Positions 32,857 to 41,240 of a DNA stretch of 64,000 nt are shown here, piece after piece (position 1 is the stretch's first letter; every line of letters starts with the position of its first letter). Origin of the DNA: Sphaerisporangium corydalis (GTDB lineage Bacteria > Actinomycetota > Actinomycetes > Streptosporangiales > Streptosporangiaceae). A program made the translations under genes and the position numbers. The stretch covers positions 62,001 through 126,000 of the forward strand of contig NZ_JANZYP010000016.1 in assembly GCF_025506355.1 (NCBI RefSeq). Direction: 5' to 3'. Below the pieces are notes generated by a model. That model saw only the letters and a program-made list of their open reading frames with translations. It made no database searches and had not been told where the DNA came from.

Positions 32857-33705
32857 CTATGGAATGGGCTGTTCGAAGTCCGCCGCATGATCCGCCGCCC
32901 ACCGCGCGAAGGTGCGACCGGGACGGCCGGTGAGACGCTGTACGACGGCGGCTCGCTCCTCGTCGACGGGTGCGGGGCCGCGTGCGGACTCCGCCCACAT
33001 TCCGAACAGCACGTCGACGACCTCCGCCGGATAACCATCCTGAATCCACCCGTCGCGGGCCTGTGTCGGATCCTGCTCCTCGAATCGGATCTCCTGCCCG
33101 ATCGCCACCCCGATCGCCTTCACCTGCTCGGCCACGGTGAGCGCCTCGGGTCCGGCGAAGGTGTACGTCATGCCCGCGTGGCCGTCTTCGGCCAGGACCG
33201 TGGCGGCCACCGCGGCGACGTCGGCCTCGTGGGTGGGTTGGGTCACCGCGCCGCCGTAGGGCCGGCGCACCACCCGCTCGGTACGCACCCGCTGCGCCCA
33301 GTCCAACCAGTTGCCCGCGAACTCACCCGGCCGCAGGTGCGTCCACTCAAGCCCGGACTCCTCCACCGCCCGTTCGACGATTCGGTAGCCGCTCCCGAAC
33401 ATGTCGTTGTCGGCCTCCGCTCCGGACAAGACCACCACCCGCCGGACGCCGGCCCGCTTCGCCATCGCGACGACGTCGGAGACCGCGTGCGGAACGGGGA
33501 ACAAGTACATCCGCTCGACGCCCCGCAGGGCGGCCCGCAGTGACTCGGGCCGCTCCAGGTCGCCCTCGACCACGGTGACCCCTTCGGGCAGCCCGGCGGC
33601 CACGGGCCGGCGGGTGAGTGCGCGCACATCGTGACCCGCCTTCAGCAGTTGGCCGACGACCTCCCGGCCCACCAGACCGGTCGCTCCGGTCACCAGGATC
33701 GTCAT
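32857..33705 (-). CDS. NmrA-like NAD(P)-binding oxidoreductase
   Basis: A 282-residue atypical short-chain dehydrogenase. The Rossmann motif is MTILVTGATGLVGREVVGQLL, with RALTRRP for the cofactor phosphate, VVEGDLERPESLRAAL, and VRRVVVLSGAEAD at strand 5. The active-site Tyr-x3-Lys is absent, as in NmrA and quinone-oxidoreductase-like relatives, so it may be a redox sensor or a ketone reductase. The C-terminal half has RPGEFAGNWLDWAQ and a helical tail with FARWAADHAADF. The ATG overlaps the stop of the paralogue upstream (ATGA at 33702-33705) after a GGAGG site. About 50 percent similar to that neighbour by eye. Confidence 0.85.
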   Translation of the reverse strand: MTILVTGATGLVGREVVGQLLKAGHDVRALTRRPVAAGLPEGVTVVEGDLERPESLRAALRGVERMYLFPVPHAVSDVVAMAKRAGVRRVVVLSGAEADNDMFGSGYRIVERAVEESGLEWTHLRPGEFAGNWLDWAQRVRTERVVRRPYGGAVTQPTHEADVAAVAATVLAEDGHAGMTYTFAGPEALTVAEQVKAIGVAIGQEIRFEEQDPTQARDGWIQDGYPAEVVDVLFGMWAESARGPAPVDEERAAVVQRLTGRPGRTFARWAADHAADFEQPIP

Positions 33706-34625
33706 GCCGCCTCCTCCGTACGTCCGGCCGGACGGAAGTCCGCCGCGTGGTCGAGGGCCCACCGCGCGAAGGTACGCGCGGGGCGTCCGGTGATCTGCTG
33801 GAAGGTGGTGGTCGGCGGGAGCGATCCCGGCCCGTCGACCGCCGCGGCCAGCAACTCGATCCGCCAGTCGGCCATCTCCGGCGGGTGACCGTCCTGAAGC
33901 CACCGCTCGCGGGCCTGCTCCGGTGTCAGTTCCTCGAAGCGGATCTCTTCCCCGATCGCCCTGCCGATCGCCTTCACCTGCTCGGCCTGCGAGATCTTCG
34001 CCGGACCGGTGATCGTGTACGCGGCGCCGGCGTGGGAGTCGCCCAGCAGTGCCGCGACCGCCACCTCGGCGATGTCGGCCTCGTGGACCAGCGGATATCC
34101 GGCGGTGCCGTACGGTTCACGCACCACCAGCTCGGCGCGGATCCGCTCCGCCCATCCCAGGGCGTTGACCGCGAGCAGCCCCGGTCGCACGTGGGTCCAT
34201 TCGGCGTTGGTGGCCTCCACCATCAGCTCCAGCTCTCGATGAGCCTGCCGTTCCTCGGCGAGGTGGCGCCGGAGCGGGCTGAGGCTCCGGTCACCCGGCT
34301 CGTCACCGGGGGCGAATCCAGCCGCCGCGGCGGAGTGCACCACGAACCTGCGAACACCCGCCTTCGCCGCCTGTCCGACGAACCCGGCCCCGGGCTCCGA
34401 GGCGACATAGGCGAAGGGGAACAGGTAGACGCGCTCTATTTCGTCCAGCACGTCCGGCCAGGTCTCAGGCCGCTCGAAATCCCCGTACACCACCTCGACC
34501 CCGTCGGTGAGGCGCGCGGCCCGCGGATCGCGGGTCATGGCCCGCACCCGCTGACCGGCACCCACCAGCTGATCCACTACACGGCGGCCGATGTTCCCGG
34601 TCGCACCTGTCACTAGAATCGTCAC
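33702..34625 (-). CDS. NmrA-like NAD(P)-binding oxidoreductase, tandem paralogue
   Basis: A 307-residue protein with the same layout as its neighbour: VTILVTGATGNIGRRVVDQL (cofactor loop), RAMTRDPRAARL, VVYGDFERPETWPDV, VRRFVVHSAAAA, HVRPGLLAVNALGWAERIRAE and an ARTFARWALDHAADF tail. It has a roughly 25-residue insert after the HSAAAA strand (FAPGDEPGDRSLSPLRRHLA). The GTG at 34625 is chosen because AAGGAG lies 6 bp upstream and the Rossmann strand begins immediately. Together with the downstream gene it forms a coupled two-gene operon that arose by duplication. The pair is flanked by Tn3-type ends at 31504-31596 and 34773-34810. Confidence 0.85.
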   Translation of the reverse strand: MTILVTGATGNIGRRVVDQLVGAGQRVRAMTRDPRAARLTDGVEVVYGDFERPETWPDVLDEIERVYLFPFAYVASEPGAGFVGQAAKAGVRRFVVHSAAAAGFAPGDEPGDRSLSPLRRHLAEERQAHRELELMVEATNAEWTHVRPGLLAVNALGWAERIRAELVVREPYGTAGYPLVHEADIAEVAVAALLGDSHAGAAYTITGPAKISQAEQVKAIGRAIGEEIRFEELTPEQARERWLQDGHPPEMADWRIELLAAAVDGPGSLPPTTTFQQITGRPARTFARWALDHAADFRPAGRTEEAA

Positions 34626-34772
34626 GTTGCTCCTTCGGTTGCTGACTGGATGACAACAGACCGCCGTCGCGTCGTGGCCCTTCGCGGCGGCGGTCGTTCC
34701 CGGGATGCTAGGTCGGTTTCCGAGCGGCCGCACATGGATCGTTCCAGCGGTGACTCCGGCCGCGGCGGCTCG

Positions 34773-34810
34773 CTAACGCCGCTGGCCGTTCGGTTGCTGC
34801 TCGACCCCCC
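34773..34810 (-). repeat. 38-bp Tn3-type end, hybrid class
   Basis: On the minus strand: GGGGGGTCGAGCAGCAACCG, then AACGGCCAGCGGCGTTAG. The middle is of the GGCCAG class but the inner end (GCGGCGTTAG) resembles the GGAACGAAAAG class. CCAGCGG at 34744-34750 can pair with CCGCTGG at 34780-34786, so a tail-to-tail palindrome is again present. It faces left, towards the NmrA pair. Confidence 0.6.
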
Positions 34811-34827
34811 TCTCCCGGTGGTACGGG

Positions 34828-35154
34828 TCACTTCTCGGCGGTGCCGGGTTTCCCGCTGATGGACTTCTGATAGATCTCCGCGTAGGTGGGCGAGTCCTTG
34901 ATCAGGTCGTCGCAGAAGCCGGCGACGTCGGGGCCGATGAGTTCCAGGACTCCTCTGCCGGTCGCGACGCCCTCCTCGAAGAAGTCGACGATCCCCGGGA
35001 GCAGGGGCCCGTCGAGCAGGCCGATCGGTCCGATCTTGAAGAGGTACTTCTGGATCTCCTTGTAGACGATCTGGTAGTCCGGCGGGAGCGCCTTGACCCG
35101 TGCCAGGTGCGCCCGCCACTGCTTCTTGCCCTCGATGATGTCCTGGATGCCCAC
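34828..35154 (-). CDS. DUF1048 family protein
   Basis: A 108-residue all-helical protein of the DUF1048 group: MGIQDIIEGKKQWRAHLARV, then LPPDYQIVYKEIQKYLFKIG and FFEEGVATGRGVLELIGPDVAGFCDDLIK. Family members are usually encoded directly after a PadR regulator; their role is unknown, though a structural or adaptor role is plausible. It starts with GTG 1 bp after the stop of its paralogue, with GGAGG placed 5 bp before. Third gene of the PadR-DUF1048-DUF1048 operon. Confidence 0.8.
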   Translation of the reverse strand: MGIQDIIEGKKQWRAHLARVKALPPDYQIVYKEIQKYLFKIGPIGLLDGPLLPGIVDFFEEGVATGRGVLELIGPDVAGFCDDLIKDSPTYAEIYQKSISGKPGTAEK

Positions 35155-35155
35155 G

Positions 35156-35512
35156 TCAGCCTCCTAGCCGGCCCAGTTTCCTCGCGACGTTCCTGTTCAG
35201 CTGGTCGCGCCACCGGTCGCGATAGGTCCGCGCTCCTCGTCCGCCGGCCAGCGCCGCGCAGAAGCCCGCGATGTCGTCGCCCAGCACCTCGTGGACGGTC
35301 TGCCCGTCGGCCGCGGTCTCTTCGAGCAGCCCCAGGGCGCCGTCGAGAATCGGCATCAGGTTCCGGCCGGTGAAGTCCCCGTAGGGAAAAAGATGGCCCT
35401 TGATCTCTTCCCACGCCGCCCGGTGGTCGGCGGGCAGCACCGCGGCCCGGGCTTCGAAGGCCTTGTATTCCCTGGTGAGATCGCTGCCGGTCATGGTCTC
35501 CCACAGGTTCAT
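35156..35512 (-). CDS. DUF1048 family protein, paralogue
   Basis: A 118-residue helical protein with the same three blocks as the next gene: LTREYKAFEARAAVLPADHR, AAWEEIKGHLFPYGDFTG and VLGDDIAGFCAALAGG. The Asp-Asp/Val-Ala-Gly-Phe-Cys element is shared and may be the functional core. Its ATG overlaps the PadR stop by ATGA (35509-35512). No signal peptide or membrane segment is present. Co-expression with PadR suggests that the pair acts with or senses the same signal. Confidence 0.8.
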   Translation of the reverse strand: MNLWETMTGSDLTREYKAFEARAAVLPADHRAAWEEIKGHLFPYGDFTGRNLMPILDGALGLLEETAADGQTVHEVLGDDIAGFCAALAGGRGARTYRDRWRDQLNRNVARKLGRLGG

Positions 35513-35835
35513 CTGCCGCCCTCCTTGAGCTTGGCGATCCGTGATGTGAGGTACTCCCATTTCGCCCAGAACACGGCGAGTTCGTCGCGCCCCGCGTCGT
35601 TGAGCGTGTAGAACTTGCGCGGCGGGCCCAGCTCGGACGGTCGTTTCGTGGCCTTGACGAGCCCGTTCTTCTCCAGTCGCAGCAGGATGGTGTAGACCGT
35701 CCCCTCGACGACGTCGGTGAAGCCGAGTTCGTTCAGCCGGCGTGTGATGGCGTACCCGTAGGTCTCCTCGCCGCCGATGATCTCGAGCACGCAGCCCTCG
35801 AGCGTGCCTTTCAGCATCTCCGTCAGGTCGTCCAT
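35509..35835 (-). CDS. PadR family transcriptional regulator
   Basis: A 108-residue PadR protein: a winged helix with LKGTLEGCVLEIIGGEETYGYAITRRLNELGF and the wing EGTVYTILLRLEKNGLVKATKRP, then a short C-terminal dimerisation helix (DELAVFWAKWEYLTSRIAKL). The ATG at 35835 is chosen over a longer frame because PadR homology starts there. A GGTACTC/GAGTACC palindrome upstream is its likely operator, so the operon is probably autoregulated. It heads a three-gene chain with two DUF1048 genes. Confidence 0.9.
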   Translation of the reverse strand: MDDLTEMLKGTLEGCVLEIIGGEETYGYAITRRLNELGFTDVVEGTVYTILLRLEKNGLVKATKRPSELGPPRKFYTLNDAGRDELAVFWAKWEYLTSRIAKLKEGGR

Positions 35836-35857
35836 CGTGGTCCTCTTCGATCCTGTT

Positions 35858-35880
35858 GGTACTCTTTGGCACCGAGTACC
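35858..35880. promoter_or_regulatory. PadR operator and promoter
   Basis: A perfect 7-bp inverted repeat, GGTACTC (35858-35864) and GAGTACC (35874-35880), with a 9-bp centre, lies 23 bp upstream of the PadR ATG. Just beyond it are a TATAGT -10-like hexamer (minus strand, at about 35882-35887) and another GGTACC, so the operator lies at the transcription start. Confidence 0.7.
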
Positions 35881-35977
35881 ACTATACGGTACCACGGAGT
35901 AGTGAGCCGCTGCCAGTGAGCGGGGGGAAGCATCGTCCGATGCGGTACCTGATCGGCGACCGGCCTTGCGAGGTCCC

Positions 35978-36289
35978 TCAGGAGGTGTCGCGGTCGCGCC
36001 GGAGTTCGGTGTTGATGCGCTGGGCTTCGGCGAGCTGGTCTTCCAGGATGATGATGCGGCAGGCGGCGTCCAGGGCGGTGCCCTGGTCGAGGAGTTCGCG
36101 GGCGCGGGCGGCCAGGCGGAGCTGGTAGCGGGAGTAGCGGCGGTGGCCGCCCTCGGAGCGTTGCGGCTCGATCAGTTTGGCGGCGCCCAGGTTGCGCAGG
36201 AACGCCTGGGTGACGCCGAGCATCTCGGCGGCCCGGCCCATGCTGTAGGCGGGGTAGTCCTCGTCGTCGAACCGGTGATCTTGGTCCAT
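35978..36289 (-). CDS. MerR-like helix-turn-helix regulator, short form
   Basis: A 103-residue protein with a MerR winged helix (YSMGRAAEMLGVTQAFLRNL, then EGGHRRYSRYQLRLAARARE) and only a short coiled tail (IIILEDQLAEAQRINTELRR), without an effector domain. Short MerR-like proteins in actinomycetes often act as developmental or redox-linked regulators. Ala-Ala-Lys-Leu-Ile replaces the usual Tyr-Glu-x-x-Gly-Leu after the recognition helix. The ATG at 36289 has GGAAGACTGT just upstream. Target unknown; its promoter region contains the 12-G tract. Confidence 0.8.
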   Translation of the reverse strand: MDQDHRFDDEDYPAYSMGRAAEMLGVTQAFLRNLGAAKLIEPQRSEGGHRRYSRYQLRLAARARELLDQGTALDAACRIIILEDQLAEAQRINTELRRDRDTS

Positions 36290-36651
36290 ACAGTCTTCCT
36301 GACACTCTTCCCGGAATGCCAGCAGGGGCCCCGGGGGGGGGGGGCGCGCGGGGCCCCACGAGGTTCAACACCATCTATCGGCCCGGAGGCCGAGCTGTCT
36401 TGTCCGCGTCGGCCGCCCGTTGGGGGCGGGGATGCGGGGATCGCGTGAGCGTGACCGTAGACCACCTTCCAATCCGTGGGACTGCGGTACCCGTGCGGCG
36501 AACATCAGCCGGCGACGGGCGATCCTGATGGCGTTCAACTCTCCTTCGCTCTTGCTGGCTTACGTGTTTTGCTCTCACAGAAACACTACTTCCACGCACC
36601 AGGAATGTCTACTGCCGCGACTGCAGACTTTCGGTACCGGGGGATCTGGGT
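36290..36651. other. Intergenic region with a 12-G homopolymer
   Basis: About 360 bp with no convincing gene. A run of 12 G at 36333-36344 sits inside GGGGCCCC-flanked, strongly self-complementary sequence. The right part (36520-36640) is less GC-rich than its surroundings. I see no transposon end. A long G tract here could be slippage-prone, or an assembly or sequencing artefact. Confidence 0.5.
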
Positions 36652-37023
36652 TCAGAGGGCGAAGAGCAGGGCGGCGTCGACCAGCACGAGCACGGCGGTG
36701 GCGAAGTGGATGCCGAAGGCCACCGCCTTGGTGCCGCCGCTGCGCAGGACGATGAGGGTGTCTCCGAGGGGGCTCAGGGCGACGACCAGCATGAACCATG
36801 CCTCGGCGTGGGCGCCGGCGAAGGCCAGCAGCGCGAGGCCGAGGATGCCGTAGCCGAGGTCGCGCACGCCCTTGACGGTCAGGTACGCGGAGTCCCCGTC
36901 CGGCTTGGCCGGAACGCCGTATCCGGCGGCCGCGGCGACGGGCACCAGCAGGAACCGCGCGCCGATGAAGACGACGAGGAGGTTGAGCGCGATGGCCAGG
37001 CCGTACGCGATGGGGGTGAGCAT
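36652..37023 (-). CDS. DUF4267 family small membrane protein
   Basis: A 123-residue protein with four predicted membrane helices: LTPIAYGLAIALNLLVVFIGARFLL, GVRDLGYGILGLALLAFAGA, AWFMLVVALSPLGDTLIVL and FGIHFATAVLVLVDAALLFA. DUF4267 members are uncharacterised inner-membrane proteins often linked to redox genes. The ATG at 37023 follows AAGGAGAAG. It lies 43 bp downstream of the hemerythrin-like gene on the same strand and is probably co-transcribed. Confidence 0.8.
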   Translation of the reverse strand: MLTPIAYGLAIALNLLVVFIGARFLLVPVAAAAGYGVPAKPDGDSAYLTVKGVRDLGYGILGLALLAFAGAHAEAWFMLVVALSPLGDTLIVLRSGGTKAVAFGIHFATAVLVLVDAALLFAL

Positions 37024-37066
37024 GGTCTTCTCCTTGGGTGGAAGGTGGTTCGGCGGGGAGGCGGGT

Positions 37067-37720
37067 TCAGCCGCGGACGCGCCGCATGCGGCGGGCGTGG
37101 CGGGGCCGGCCGACGGCGTGCCAGATCATCCGCACAGGCCAGGGGAGACCGGCGAGGATCATGGCCCGTTCGCCGGCGTCGGCGTCCTCGAGCACGAGGC
37201 CGAAGAGCGTGAGCAGCGTGGGCTTGGGGGTGTTGGCCACCAGGTGCTCGCCCAGGGCCTGCCACTCCTTCGGTGACAGGTGCCGCGCCGCGAGCGGAAG
37301 GAGGTGGTCCTCCTCGTCGTCGAGGTGCTCCACCAGCACCGCCCGGTGTTGCACGAGCGCGGCCACCAGGGCGTCGCGTTCGTCGGCTCCGGCGGCCCGC
37401 CGCCAGGCGGCCATGGCGGCGTCGAGCGTGCCGAGGGTGGCGGCGATCCGCTCGTGCTGGGCCTCCATGCGGAGCACGACCTCGGCGTCCAGGTCGACCC
37501 GGGCGAGCAGGAGCGGCCACAGCAGCTCGTCCTCGCCCTCGTGGTGGTTGCGCAGCCCGAGCCGGTAGTCGCCGAAGTGGCCGGCGAGCACCCGGGCGCG
37601 GCCGGTGTCGCCCGGGGCGACCGCCGCGACGAGGCCGGCGAGCAGCCGCGCCTCGCGGCGGAGGGCGCGGTGGACGACCACCATCTCCTGGGTGTCGACG
37701 GTCTCGCGGGCGATGGTCAT
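37067..37720 (-). CDS. Hemerythrin-like domain protein
   Basis: A 217-residue four-helix protein with the di-iron/oxygen-carrier-like pattern: VVHRALRREARLLAGL, LRNHHEGEDELLWPLLLARV, RMEAQHERIAATLGTL and HRAVLVEHLDDEEDHLLPLAAR supply the His and Glu ligands in order. A C-terminal extension (about 160-217, with a positively charged PRHARRMRRVR end) may contact membrane or nucleic acid. It would bind O2, NO or metal in the cytosol. The ATG has AAAGG upstream. It is divergent from the BTAD regulator at 37841, 120 bp away, and upstream of DUF4267. Confidence 0.85.
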   Translation of the reverse strand: MTIARETVDTQEMVVVHRALRREARLLAGLVAAVAPGDTGRARVLAGHFGDYRLGLRNHHEGEDELLWPLLLARVDLDAEVVLRMEAQHERIAATLGTLDAAMAAWRRAAGADERDALVAALVQHRAVLVEHLDDEEDHLLPLAARHLSPKEWQALGEHLVANTPKPTLLTLFGLVLEDADAGERAMILAGLPWPVRMIWHAVGRPRHARRMRRVRG

Positions 37721-37840
37721 GGGGTTTGCCTTTCGTCGGTTCCGTGCGCTGGGACCAGATTCCGCCGGGGGCCTTGGAGGTCGTTTGGAGTCGTCATGGA
37801 ACCGGGCCGCCCCGGCCGGGCGGCTACGATGTGCGGCGTC

Positions 37841-40800
37841 ATGGTCTTGATCAGGGTGCTCGGCTCCTTCGCGGCGGAGGCCGGCGGCGTCGCGGTCCCC
37901 CTCGGGGGTCCGCGGCAGCGCGGGGTCCTCGCCCTGCTGGTGGCCGCGCGCGGGCAGGTCGTGTCGGTCGACCGGCTGGTGGAGGACCTGTGGCGCGGCG
38001 AACCACCCGCCAGGGCCGTGACCTCCCTGCAGGCGTACGTGTCCAACCTGCGGCGGCTGCTGGAGCCGGGACGGCCGCCGCGGTCCCCCGCCCGGCTCCT
38101 GGTCAGCGCGCCTCCCGGTTACGCGCTGCGCCTCCCGCCCGAGGCGGTGGACGCCTGGCGCTTCGAGGACCTGCTGGGCCGGGCCCGCGCGGCCGGCGGC
38201 CCGGTGGCCGCCAGGGCACTGCTGGCCGAGGCGCTGGGGCTGTGGCGGGGACCGGCGTTCGCCGAGGTGGCCGACGAGCCGTGGGCCGCCGACGAGACGG
38301 CGCGCCTCGGCGAGCTGCGGCTGGCCGCGCGGGAACTTCACGTGGCGGCCGGCCTGGGCGCGGGGGACGTCGCCGCGGTGGTGCCCGAGGCCGGGCGGCT
38401 CACCCGCGACGAGCCGCTGCGGGAGGAGGGCTGGCGGCTGCACGCCCTGGCCCTGTGGGGCAGCGGACGGCAGGCCGACGCGCTGGCGGCGCTCCGCCGC
38501 GCGCGTGAGGTGTTCGCGACGGACCTCGGCCTCGATCCCGGCCCTGAGCTGGCCACGCTCGAAGAGGCGATCCTGGCGCAGCGCATGGAGGTGCTGCGCG
38601 CGTCGGTGCCGGGCCCGGGGGAGCGGCCACCGGTCCTCCCGAGCACGACCGCGACCGCGCCCGTGCCGCCGCGCGAGCAGGCCCGGGACGCGGCCACGCC
38701 GGCGGCGGAACCGTTCGTCGGGCGGGACGCCGAGCTGTCGGCGCTGGTCGCGGCCGCGGCGGCGGTCATCACCGCGGGGCCCCGGGTCGCGCTGGTGACC
38801 GGGGAGGCGGGGCTGGGGAAGTCCGCCCTGCTCGGACGGCTGACCGAGCGCCTGGAGCGGGACGGCTGGCTCGTCGCGACCGGTCGCTGCCCCGACGCCG
38901 AAGGCGCCCCGCCGGCGTGGGCCTGGGCCGAGGTGGCGCGTGAGGTGGCCGGGAGCGTGCCGCCGCCCGGGGAGGCCGCCGCCGACCTCGCACCGCTGCT
39001 GACCGACGCGGCCGGCCCGGGCGGTGCCGACCCCACCGAAGGACGGTTCCGGCTCCACCGGGCGGTGTGGTCCTGGCTCGCGGCGGTGGCCCGGCGGCGC
39101 CCGCTGGCCGTCGTCCTCGACGACCTGCACTGGGCCGACGCCCAGACGCTGGCGATGCTGGGCGGGGCCGCCGACGTGCGCGCGCCGATCCTCCTGGTGG
39201 CCGCCTACCGCCCCGGCGAGGTCGGCGGGCGCCTCACCGAGGCCCTGGCCGTCCTCGCCCGGTCCGCGCCGCTGCGGCTCGCCTTGACCGGGCTGCCCGG
39301 GCGGGAGGTGGCCGAGCTGGTCCGCGGGGTGTGCGCCGCCGACGACGCGACCGTGGCCGCGCTGGCCGAGCGGACCGGCGGCAACCCCTTCTACGTGCGC
39401 GAGAGCGCCCGGCTGCTGAGCAGCGAGGGCGCCCTGGTGGCGCTGTCCGACGTGCCGGAAGGGGTGCGGGACGTGCTGCGGCGCCGGCTCGCCCGGCTTC
39501 CCGAGCCGGTGGTCGCCGTGCTGCGGCTGGCGGCGGTCGCCGGGCGGGAGGCGGAGGTGGACGTGCTCGTGGGCGCCGCCGACATCGGCGAGGCCGGCGT
39601 GCTGGACGCGCTGGAGGCCGGTCTCATCGCCGGGCTGCTGGTCGAACCCGGTCCGGGCCGGGTCAGGTTCGTTCACGCGCTCGTGCGGGACACGCTGGTC
39701 GCCGACGTGAGCCGGTTGCGGGCCGCCCGGATGCACGGGCGGATCGCCGCCGCCCTGGACCGCGCCGGACGTGGCGAGGACCCGGCCGGGCTCGCGGCGC
39801 TGGCCCATCACTACGGCCGGGCGGCGTCGGCGGCGACCGCGGCCAAGGCCGTGGAGTACGGCGTGCGGGCCGCCGAGACGGCCGAGGCCCGGTACGCCCA
39901 TGACGTGGCGGTCGCCCTGCTCACCGACGCGGTGGCGGGCTTCGACCGGATGCCCCCCGAGGACCGCGACCCGGGCGGGCGCGTCGGCCTGCTCGGCCGG
40001 CTGCTGCGGGCCCAGGTGCGCGCCGGCGCGGTCGCGGCCGCCCGGGAGACCCGGCGGCGGGCCGTGGAGTTCGCCGAGTCGGTTCACCGCGACGACCTGA
40101 TGATCGCCGCGTTCACGGCGTGGACCGAGCCGACCCCGTGGCAGACCCGCCCCTACGGTGTCGTGGACCGGCCCATCGTGAGGCGGCTGAGCCGCCTGCT
40201 CGCGCGGCCCGATCTCGATCCTGCGGATCGGTGCCGGTTGCTGGAGGCCTACACCCATGAGCTGATGGGCGAGGCCGATCCGACGGCGCGGGCCGCCGCC
40301 GAGGAGGCGCTCGCCCTGTCCGCCACCCTCGGCGATCCCCGGCTGAGGGCGGGGGCGATCGCGGCGCTGGCCCGCGACCAGGACGACCTCGAGCTGCCCG
40401 GCCGGGCCGAGTTGTGCCTGGAGCTCACCGAGATCGGCGTCGAGCACGACCTGCCCGCCTACCGGGTGGCCGGGCTGCTGGTGCGGGCGAACGCGGCCGC
40501 TGCGATGAACGACGTGCCGGAGCTGCGCCGGCTGATCGGCGAGACGCTGGATCTGGCCCGCGCCTACCGGATGGCCGAGGCGGTCGGTGTGTGCGAGTGC
40601 GCGCTGGCGATGTTCGCGCACATCGAGGGCAGGTTCGGCGAGGCGGAGCGGCTGTACACCGAGGCGGCCGGGCGGATGGCCGGGCATGGTTCGCTGCACG
40701 CCGCCGGATACCTCGTGCTCGCGCTGGCCGCCGTCGAGGTCTCGCGCGGACGCCTCGCCGAGGTCGTCCCCGCCGCCCGTGCGCTGCTCGAGGAGTACGG

Positions 40801-41227
40801 CCCGTTCGCCGCCGATCTGCTCGCCGTGGCGCTGGCCGCCGCCGGGCGGACCGAGGAGGCCCGGCGGGTCCGCGAGCGGGCCGTGGCGATCCGGCCCGAC
40901 TTCTTCTTCGCGCTTTTCGCGACGCTGCGGGCGATGGCCGTGGTCGCGCTCGGCGAGCGGGACGCCGCTGCGGAGCTGTACGCGGCCCTGCTGCCGCACC
41001 GGGACGGCCCGCCCGCCGGGGTCACGAGCCTGTCGCTGGCCCTGCGCCCGGTCGCGCACACCCTCGGTGAGCTGGCCCTGCTGCTGGGCCGCGACGACGA
41101 GGCGGCCGGCCATTTCACCCGGTCGGTCGCCGTCGCCGAGCTGTGGGGTGCGGCGCATTGGGCCGACGAGGCGCGCGAGGCCCTGGCGGCGCTCGACGGC
41201 CGCTCCGCGCGACCGCCTCGCCGCTAG
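37841..41227 (+). CDS. BTAD/SARP-type regulator with AAA ATPase and TPR-like C-terminus
   Basis: A 1128-residue regulator. Residues 1-95 are an OmpR-like winged helix (LGSFAAEAGGVAVPLGGPRQ, SLQAYVSNLRRLL) and 96-250 are the bacterial transcriptional activation domain (WRFEDLLGRARAAGG; EEGWRLHALALWGSGRQADALAAL). Then come FVGRDAELSALV, Walker A VTGEAGLGKSALL (about 322-334), Walker B LAVVLDDLHWAD (about 422-433) and long helical repeats to the end. There is no LuxR domain at the C-terminus. Such proteins activate secondary-metabolite or stress genes. ATG 37841 is chosen; ATGs 12 and 44 bp upstream are possible. A TACGAT -10-like element (37824-37829) predicts an almost leaderless mRNA. It is divergent from the hemerythrin gene. 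Confidence 0.85.
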   Translation: MVLIRVLGSFAAEAGGVAVPLGGPRQRGVLALLVAARGQVVSVDRLVEDLWRGEPPARAVTSLQAYVSNLRRLLEPGRPPRSPARLLVSAPPGYALRLPPEAVDAWRFEDLLGRARAAGGPVAARALLAEALGLWRGPAFAEVADEPWAADETARLGELRLAARELHVAAGLGAGDVAAVVPEAGRLTRDEPLREEGWRLHALALWGSGRQADALAALRRAREVFATDLGLDPGPELATLEEAILAQRMEVLRASVPGPGERPPVLPSTTATAPVPPREQARDAATPAAEPFVGRDAELSALVAAAAAVITAGPRVALVTGEAGLGKSALLGRLTERLERDGWLVATGRCPDAEGAPPAWAWAEVAREVAGSVPPPGEAAADLAPLLTDAAGPGGADPTEGRFRLHRAVWSWLAAVARRRPLAVVLDDLHWADAQTLAMLGGAADVRAPILLVAAYRPGEVGGRLTEALAVLARSAPLRLALTGLPGREVAELVRGVCAADDATVAALAERTGGNPFYVRESARLLSSEGALVALSDVPEGVRDVLRRRLARLPEPVVAVLRLAAVAGREAEVDVLVGAADIGEAGVLDALEAGLIAGLLVEPGPGRVRFVHALVRDTLVADVSRLRAARMHGRIAAALDRAGRGEDPAGLAALAHHYGRAASAATAAKAVEYGVRAAETAEARYAHDVAVALLTDAVAGFDRMPPEDRDPGGRVGLLGRLLRAQVRAGAVAAARETRRRAVEFAESVHRDDLMIAAFTAWTEPTPWQTRPYGVVDRPIVRRLSRLLARPDLDPADRCRLLEAYTHELMGEADPTARAAAEEALALSATLGDPRLRAGAIAALARDQDDLELPGRAELCLELTEIGVEHDLPAYRVAGLLVRANAAAAMNDVPELRRLIGETLDLARAYRMAEAVGVCECALAMFAHIEGRFGEAERLYTEAAGRMAGHGSLHAAGYLVLALAAVEVSRGRLAEVVPAARALLEEYGPFAADLLAVALAAAGRTEEARRVRERAVAIRPDFFFALFATLRAMAVVALGERDAAAELYAALLPHRDGPPAGVTSLSLALRPVAHTLGELALLLGRDDEAAGHFTRSVAVAELWGAAHWADEAREALAALDGRSARPPRR

Positions 41228-41240
41228 CCGTTCTCGCGGA

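Noticed and set aside
36375-36599. Small minus-strand frame of 74 codons in the G-run region
   Set aside because: Composition is antisense-like with many Arg, Pro and Ser, with no ribosome site and no family resemblance.
37067-41158. A 4-kb open frame on the minus strand opposite the BTAD regulator
   Set aside because: It is the antisense of a high-GC gene; only its last 217 codons (hemerythrin-like) show homology. The same applies to the 3-kb frame at 51087-54164.
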